A program made the translations under genes and the position numbers. A stretch of DNA of 64,000 nucleotides from Callorhinus ursinus (lineage: Eukaryota > Chordata > Mammalia > Carnivora > Otariidae): assembly GCF_003265705.1 (NCBI RefSeq), contig NW_020312894.1, positions 4,103,423 through 4,167,422 on the forward strand. The letters run 5' to 3'. The notes beneath the pieces are model-generated. The model saw only the letters and a program-made list of their open reading frames with translations, ran no database searches and was not told the DNA's origin. This document shows positions 57,756 through 64,000 of this stretch, piece after piece (position 1 is the first letter of the stretch; each line of letters opens with the position of its first letter).

Positions 57756-59299
57756 CTTCAGCTCAGGAGCAGGACCTCTCAGAAGGGGAGTTGAGGGAGC
57801 AGACTGATTAAAGCAAGCCCTGCCCCCACCCTTCGAATGTGCAAATGCAGACAACACTATAGCTGTAACCTCAAGACAGAAAGGTTTTTGCTTTTCGGTG
57901 TTCTCCCCTCAGGTTCGCCTAGTAAAAGGCAGGGCCAGCCCTGGCTGGGTAGATGCCATCGGGAACGTGCTGAGGTCCCAGGACACAAACCTTAGAGTCC
58001 AGCAGGCCTTGGCCATCAGGTGGGTGTGGAGGGTGCACGGGTTCCCTCAGAAACCCCTCCCCTTTGGGGACTGTGTGATGGAGAGTATGTACGTACACAA
58101 GCCCAACGCAGGGGTCTCTTCCATCTGAAGGCTGGGTTCCCTGAAAACCCATGCTGGGATGTGCCTGGGGAGGTTGGAAGGATGGAGAAGGAACAAGTCC
58201 AGAAAAAAGGCAAAGTGAATTGCAACAGAGGCTGGACGGGGCCTCAGCCAACCCCACGGGGAGCTCTGAGGGTGGGGCCCCACACAGCTGTCCCGTGCTG
58301 GCCCACGAAGCCCCGGCCTTCATACCCCCCACTGAGATCAGGCGGCCTCCCCCACTGGAGCTGCTCCGGGGCCGCAAGTAGTCACTGTCCCTTCCTCTAC
58401 TGCCCGTCCTAGAGCCCTCGTCCTTGGCCAGCACATCTGCTGGCTCTGTGGCCTGATGGTGGGCCCCGGATCACGATGGGGTCAAGGCTCCAGGCTCCAT
58501 GCCCTTCTCAGACTGGCTGGGCCCTTGTCTTATCCTCACAGCTGGGCAAAGGAGCACCAAGAGGGGCCCAAGTGGGTCAGTGGGGGCCCTCTGGATCACA
58601 TCAGGCTGGCAACCTCCTGGGGACCAGGGTCAGCTCTCCCGCCAAGATGATGACCCTCTCCCTGCCTGCTGATCTCTGGGTGTCGCCAGGTGGCAACCTT
58701 AGATGAGAGATCAATGGGACTTTCCTGTATCTCATTGGGAAAGTTTGCCTCCTTTGGAGACCAAGACTCTAACATCACAGGGCACAGAGGTGTGGGGACT
58801 GGACACAAAGCACCCTGGTGGGTCACTGGGAGTCATGGCAGTGGGGCCACTCTTCCTCGCTCACTCCATGGCTCCTGACCCAGGAATTCTTCCCATCGGG
58901 GACACAGCTTCCTGGAGCACACCTCCTCCTCATGGAACATTGTCTCCAGGTGAGCCTCAGCGCTCCTCCAGGCTGGGGGCTTCTGGGTGGTTCTGTGTCC
59001 GACATCATGGGCCCGCCCTCACAGTCATTCTCTTGTGATATTAGATGGGGTTGATGTCAGTGGAGCCCACCCTTGTGAACCTTGGTAGTGGTGCTGCCTG
59101 AGGCCCTGTGGGGAAGAAAGGGAAACCCATAGCCAGAGAGCATGCCCGTTCTATTAGAAGAAATGCATCTGGCCTTTCTGTATGAAAGGGACCCAGTGAA
59201 GCCAACTTGCCACCAAGTAATGTGATGGTCTCCTTTTCGAGGAATAACGCCTTATCAGGGGCTGAGGTTGGACACATGGGTGCAACAGTAGTTGGATCA
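56551..59299. other. unique sequence with a long TG tract
   Basis: GC content rises after 57.9 kb. Overlapping frames up to 171 codons lie on both strands with no recognisable domain. The only repeat seen is the TG microsatellite. Confidence 0.4.
57714..57754 (+). repeat. (TG)n microsatellite
   Basis: About 20 uninterrupted GT units preceded by GTGCGTGCGCAC. Strong Z-DNA former and likely polymorphic. Confidence 0.97.
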
Positions 59300-59645
59300 C
59301 CCAGGGTAAAAAGAACGCATGCTCTCCTTTTACCGTAGTCACCTCTTTAAAACCTCTGTCCCCAGGGACACGTGGGCGGCTCAGTCGGTCAGTTAAGCGT
59401 CTGACTCTTGGTTTTGGCTCAGTTCCTAATCTCAGGGTGGTGATCAAGCCCCATGTTGGGCTCTGCACTGAGCGGGGAGTCTGCTTGTCCTTCTCTCCTC
59501 CTCCCCCCGCTCTCTCTTTCGCTCTCAAATAGAAAGAAAATCTTCAAAACCAAAAGAACTCTGTCTCCAAATGCAGTTGCACTCTGAGGTCCTGGGCCTT
59601 AGGACATCAACACGTGAATTTTAGCGAGGACACAAGTCAGTCCGT
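59300..59645 (-). repeat. MaLR (MLT1-type) LTR remnant, antisense, split by a SINE
   Basis: 'ACCTCTTTAAAACCTCTGTCCCC' before and 'AACTCTGTCTCCAAATGCAG', 'CACTCTGAGGTCCTGGGCCTT', 'GACATCAACACGTGAATTTT' after the SINE follow the antisense order of MaLR LTRs. It is a non-coding endogenous retroviral relic. Confidence 0.65.
59365..59555 (+). mobile_element. carnivoran tRNA-Lys-derived SINE, sense
   Basis: GGGACACGTGGGCGGCTCAG head, CAGTTAAGCGTCTGACTCTTGG, ATCAAGCCCCATGTTGGGC, CTGCACTGAGCGGGGAGTCTGC and an AAATAGAAAGAAAATC tail. Flanks AACCTCTGTCCCCA and AACTCTGTCTCCA are a likely decayed target duplication. A GTCGGTCAG micro-duplication is present in the head. Confidence 0.92.
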
Positions 59646-61085
59646 GACGGCTCTTTCAGATGTCCACCGATTTCTTTTCTGCCTCTGCTTCTGGGCCTTG
59701 TATTTGGGAATGTTCTCCTCTCTGCCTCCCATCTCCACTCCTTCCTCACCATGACCACTGCATTCTGTGGCCAGACTCCTGCCCCACACCAAGCCACTTG
59801 TGGAGGTCACGCTTGTGGCCACTTTCAGACCTGAGCACACACATTCTCTGTCATGTTAATAATGCAGCGAGAGCAGAGCAGAGGTGAGCAGGGGGTAGGA
59901 AACTACAGGGTCTGGGAGGAAGGAAGATGTCCTTGGGTGCCCCGGTGGGGGAGCTAGAAATAACAGGCAGATCTTGGCTTAGGGTAGGGAAGAAGATGCT
60001 CAGAATCTTAATGAACCAGTGGTATAATTAATGGACACTTAGGAAGCAGGATTCACTCTGCCATGGAGCAGCTTCAGCAGGCCCTGGATTATGGCTTTGC
60101 CCTCGGAAGAGTTTTTAAATTGGGTGAGAAGCTAAGGAGGGGGCTAGTTGGCACGTCTAGAGCCCGTCTCCTGCCTTCGTCCTCCTGGGCGCTCCTCGCC
60201 CGCATCCTCGCCCCTGCTTCATGCACACCTGAGCTCTCTCCTCATCCGCCTGCTGGCCTGCACGCAAATGTAGAGCTCATTCACGGAAATCGCCCACTGC
60301 CTCCTCGGTTAAGGGGACCTGCTGGGAATGCTCCAGGTATCCTAGGGTACAGGACACAGCGTGGGGGTAGGGTGGGGTGCAGGGGGACCCTGACACTCCC
60401 ACATCGGGTTTTCTCATTCCAACCTCCTGCTCTGGGTTTGACTACCTTCACGAATTTCCTAAGTAGTTCCTGCCTCTTCAGGTTCTTATTTCATCGCCAG
60501 TCATAAATCTTACAGATTAATCTTTTACATTTGAATTGAAACATGAATATGTGCTCAAGCTAAGAAGTCAAACCACACCAAAGAGTGCATCTGCACCCAG
60601 ACCCCCCAGGCCCTCTCCTTGGGCACCCCTGGTTCTGTTCCTTCCACAATGTTGTCTTCATTGCCTGCTTCAGCCCTTCTTGCTGAGCTGGCTCTTCTGA
60701 ATCAGGGCCCGGGAGGCCCCTCTGACCAGGCAGAGGGTGGCATTCACAGCCGGCGAGGCGGTGCTGCACCCCCAGGCCTGGAACAGGTGGGGGGCCGGGG
60801 CACATGTGCAGGACGGTCTCTCTGCCTTCTGCTGCCTACTGCATCCTTCCACCTCTCGTGCCGGGGCAAGGAGCCCTGTGTTCGCAGCGTCTTTCCTCGT
60901 CACCCTGCTCCGCTCCTCCTACCTGGGTCACCGTCCCTGTCTGCTGCTGCATTTTGTGTGAGGGGGTTCTGTGTCCCCTCTCCCCGGGGGCCATGTGCTC
61001 CCACCTCCACGGATGCCCTGCATGTGTGACTCGCCCCGCGAAATGCTTGGTGACCCAGTGAATGCCTGGGGCCTTCTTCCGGATA
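59646..61085. other. GC-rich unique sequence, nothing recognised
   Basis: No family-like protein or repeat text was recognised. Open frames are long only because stop codons are rare at this GC level. Confidence 0.4.
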
Positions 61086-61088
61086 GAG

Positions 61089-61215
61089 GACCGAGCACGT
61101 CCACACTCTCTTATGATCCCGTCCAGCCCACACCACCTCTTCATTTTACGGCTGAGGAAGTGGGAGCTTGGCCATTTAAGTGACAGCTTAAATGACCTGC
61201 TGAGGATCCCAGTGT
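61089..61215 (-). repeat. MIR-like SINE fragment, antisense
   Basis: 'CTTCATTTTACGGCTGAGGAAG' and 'GACCTGCTGAGGATCCCAG' fit the antisense MIR core with gaps. Confidence 0.5.
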
Positions 61216-61639
61216 GGGTCTGGGCCCCACTGCCAAGCGGCAGCAGAGAAAGCCGATCGCTGGCAGCTTGCGGAGGACAGCCGCTCTGTGCCCTGTAGGC
61301 AGCCTGGTAGCTCTTGCTGGGTGCCAATTTGGGTGGTGTTCCAGACAGAGAAAAGCAGAAGAGGGGCCGAGGAGGCATCCCCAGCAGGGGGGAGCAGTTA
61401 CGGGGTTGACACCCCCAGACACCAATGTGCCAGCCAGGTGGGCAAGCAGTGGGACCTGGGGGTTCTCCTTCCAATGACTGGGCACTGGGTGCTGGCTGGG
61501 AACAGCACAGCATGAGCTGAGCCCCTCTCCCGGTGGCCACGGCTCTCCTGGCTGATGGAGGAGGAGAGTCCACATCCGTAGTGTAAGCCTCAAAGGTGAC
61601 AGGGCCTAGGAGAGGCCTGAGGCTGAGGATGCCACCCCC

Positions 61640-62060
61640 TGACAAAGACCAAACCTGAGTCAGGCTCCTCTGAGTAGGCCTCTTCTCAAGCTGGCTTTGA
61701 CCTTGGCCCCCAGCGGTCTTCTGCCTGCCCAGCCCGGTCTTAGCAAGACGCCTGTGATGTCAGCTTAGCCAGAATCCCCACCCTTGATATCGGCTCAAGC
61801 TCCTCCTATTCCCTTGATGTCGAAGTCCTTGGGCCACATCGGCGAGAATTCCCCAGGCCACTGGTGTCCTCTGCTGGTACCTTTCCCCCCGCTGACCCTC
61901 ACTCTGCTTCTCGGCTGTACATTCCCACTGGTCCTTGCTGTGTTGGGACTTGAGCCCAGTCTTACTCCCGTGTTGCAGTGGAGTGGACCCTTCTGGCGAT
62001 AATCTTGAATAAATTCTTCCTTGCATTTTAACAAGTGTTAGACTAATTTCCTCTTTAACA
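61640..62060 (+). repeat. candidate solo LTR (class I ERV-like)
   Basis: A 421-bp segment begins TGACAAAGACC and ends CTCTTTAACA, so it has TG...CA ends. CCCC occurs on both sides (61636-61639 and 62061-62064), the 4-bp duplication length typical of class I elements. AATAAA lies at 62008-62013, about 50 bp before the end, as in an R/U5 boundary. No internal viral genes are present. A C-run makes the 4-bp duplication weak evidence, so this stays tentative. Confidence 0.4.
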
Positions 62061-62164
62061 CCCCTCAGAAGGGGCTGTAGGGAGTGAGGGACCACAGGGC
62101 AGGTGGTGACTGAGCCAGGGTAGGTACCAGAAACACTTAGCTGGTGATGGGTGGGCATGGGCTC

Positions 62165-62380
62165 CTGGGGCTGCCCTAACAGAGTACCACAGACCGGGTG
62201 TTGTCAACAGCAGGAATTCACTCTCACACACAGCTCTGGAGATCAGATGTCTGAAATCAAGGTGTCAGCAGGGTTGGCGCTTTCTGGAGGCTCCGAGGGA
62301 AAATTTGTCCCAGGCCCCTCTCCCAGTGTTGGGTGGCTTCCAGCAGTCCGTGGTGTCCCTTGGCTTGCAGATGCAACATT
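62165..62380 (-). repeat. MaLR (MLT1-type) LTR fragment, antisense
   Basis: 'CTGCCCTAACAGAGTACCACAG', 'GAGATCAGATGTCTGAAATC', 'AAGGTGTCAGCAGGGTTGG' and 'CTTGGCTTGCAGATG' follow the antisense 3' part of a MaLR LTR. Non-coding relic. Confidence 0.7.
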
Positions 62381-62739
62381 TCAATTTGTAAAAACATACA
62401 CTTAGTTTTAAAATCTTTAAACCATGGAAGCCTGGGTGGATTCTGTACAGCACAGCCTAAGGAGGAAAACATCCAGAAGAGCTGGTGTCACAGCAAGGCT
62501 TGAGCAGAACGTCACACGCTAAGGCTGAACGCACGTCATTGCCCGTCTGCGCTAAATGCACATGCATGAAAATTATGGAGGGGCTGGAATCCTCATCGAA
62601 GGATCCTTCCCCTTGTGAATATAAATACTGAGTCTAAAGTAGGTAGAATCAAAATTGGGGCGCTGATGTAAGCTGGCATTGTTTCAGGACCGTGCAAATT
62701 TAGGGAAGTGTTACCTCAACAATGTGAGTGATGTTTCCC

Positions 62740-62980
62740 TGTGTACGGCACTTTCCAGAATGCAACGGCCTTTCACTTAATGTCTTGTTTCAGCTTTGCT
62801 AAGCCCTGAGACACAGGCGGCAGGAGCCCGTGTTTCCTCCTGGGGGAATCTTAAGGCCCAATTTGTGTAAAGGACAAGAAGTGACTTGTTCAAGGTCACA
62901 AGGCGATGGAGCAAGTGTCAGGACCAGAATCCTGGCTCTGGGCTCTACCTCCTACATCTTTTACACAAGGATTCTAGGGC
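62740..62980 (-). repeat. MIR-like SINE, antisense
   Basis: 'AAGAAGTGACTTGTTCAAGGTC', 'ACAAGGCGATGGAGCAAGTG' and 'CCAGAATCCTGGCTCTG' follow the antisense MIR order. Confidence 0.6.
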
Positions 62981-63189
62981 TCCTGGCAAGTGAGGCCACT
63001 GGGGGTATAATAAGATCAGAAATCATTGTTATTCCTTGCAGGTGAAAAACTATGAATCATATCTTTCTACCTAAGCATTTTTAGTTAATCTAACTTTATT
63101 CTCATTCTAGCCCTAGGTAGATCTAATTATAATTAAATAATAAAGCAAAGGGAAACTCTATCTTCGGTGCCAGCCCCTGGGAGGCAGTT

Positions 63190-63325
63190 AATATACATTA
63201 TTTCTAATCCTGACAATAACTTGGAAATAAGGGTGGAAATATTCCCATTGAACAGGGAAGAACACAGGGGCTGGCTTAAGTCCATTTTCCCAATTCACAC
63301 TACTTATAAATGTCAGACCTGGGAT
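63190..63325 (-). repeat. MIR-like SINE fragment, antisense
   Basis: 'TATACATTATTTCTAATCC', 'TTGAACAGGGAAGAACACAGGG' and 'TGTCAGACCTGGGATGG' fit the antisense MIR order with moderate divergence. Confidence 0.5.
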
Positions 63326-63695
63326 GGAAATTAAGATGTATTTCACTCTGATAGCTGGGCTTTTTCTGCTCTGAACATACTGCAACCGATAGGCAGCTAA
63401 TTGACTCTGACTTCCGAATAACACCTAAATATGAACAACAATAAAACAAATAATGGGAGGCATTTAGGAGGGAAAAAAGGATTCTAATTATTCCAAGAAA
63501 TGAAATCAAAGCTTATACTCGCATTCATTTTTGCTATTTGCAGATTGCTAAGAGAAAGGCTTACTACCACCACCGAAACAATACAATTCCTTCGATCTTT
63601 ACTTAGGGATGCCAATTCATGTTACGGGCGCAGCGTTGCACGCCAAGGAAGTAACAGTGAACTTGTAACTTCAGCAGGTACTTGCTGCCTTCTGC
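63326..63695. other. unique sequence, nothing recognised
   Basis: No feature was recognised. Confidence 0.4.
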
Positions 63696-63697
63696 GC

Positions 63698-63815
63698 TGA
63701 GTTTCCTTACCTGGAACATGATGCAAACCACAGCTTCCATTTCATCAGGTGATTACAGGAATTAAGTGAAATAGCACTTGTGATAATGTTTGCATGATTA
63801 GTATTAGTGAAGTTT
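63698..63815 (+). repeat. MIR-like 3' fragment, sense
   Basis: 'GAGTTTCCTTACCTGGAACATG' and 'GTGATTACAGGAATTAAGTG' followed by GATAATGTTTGCATGATTAG fit the MIR 3' half. Confidence 0.5.
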
Positions 63816-64000
63816 GCTTATTTTTTATTTTATAACTTTATATGCCTGCCAGAGGATTTCTGCTTCAACGATATTAAATATGATATTTGAGAATTTTGAA
63901 ATTATTTAAATAAAATAAATTACTTCGACCATTAATTATCTTCCTTAGAATTTAGAAATTATTAGAAATATGATTAAAACATTTATTATTAAGACACACA

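Noticed and set aside
57541..57857. Cys/Val- and His/Thr-repeat frames
   Set aside because: Translation of the TG microsatellite in two directions.
60836..61645. 269-codon open frame on the minus strand
   Set aside because: It lies in GC-rich DNA with other long frames on the opposite strand. The translation has no recognisable domain, it crosses an MIR-like fragment, and it is not bounded by convincing splice or promoter signals.

Overview
This window looks like nuclear DNA of an arctoid caniform carnivoran (bear, seal or mustelid group). The evidence is the set of tRNA-Lys-type carnivoran SINEs whose body resembles the non-dog caniform form, and a carnivoran L1 with the matching 3' end. 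No protein-coding exon, functional RNA gene, CRISPR array or operon-like cluster could be supported on either strand. The window is best read as intergenic or deep-intronic sequence.

Layout. 0-5 kb: mostly unique sequence, a 5'-truncated RPL38 processed pseudogene (2387-2565, minus) and an old antisense L1 fragment (3150-4430). 5.4-10.2 kb: GC-richer sequence holding a nearly identical inverted duplication (7651-8166 versus 9681-10158) whose internal order has been shuffled. 10.2-16.2 kb: mostly unique, with faint MIR copies. 16.2-24.3 kb: an ancient antisense L1 split by a younger sense-strand L1 (17871-22771) that carries an ORF1 tail, an ORF2 with a complete endonuclease active site and a broken reverse transcriptase, and a two-module 3' UTR. 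24.3-34 kb: unique DNA, L2 fragments and a 10-N assembly gap flanked by identical 45-bp sequence. 34.4-37 kb: another antisense L1 with a SINE inside it. 37-41.2 kb: unique, with a small CpG-rich patch. 41.2-45.3 kb: old L2 sequence carrying a SINE, a 0.3-kb L1 3' stub and a second SINE. 47.3-52 kb: an AT-rich block with almost no repeats. 52-64 kb: L2, MIR, MaLR-type LTR remnants, two plus-strand SINEs, a long TG tract and a candidate solo LTR.

The genes here do not work together; the content is the record of retrotransposition (L1 enzyme mobilising itself, SINEs and the RPL38 mRNA) plus local rearrangement. The strongest items for a second look are the shuffled inverted duplication at 7.65-10.16 kb, the false duplication around the N gap, the nested L1 with a slippage-type duplication in its reverse transcriptase, and the RPL38 retrocopy. 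I found no sign of a previously undescribed molecular system. All repeat family names come from recognising consensus-like sequence by eye and were not checked against a library.
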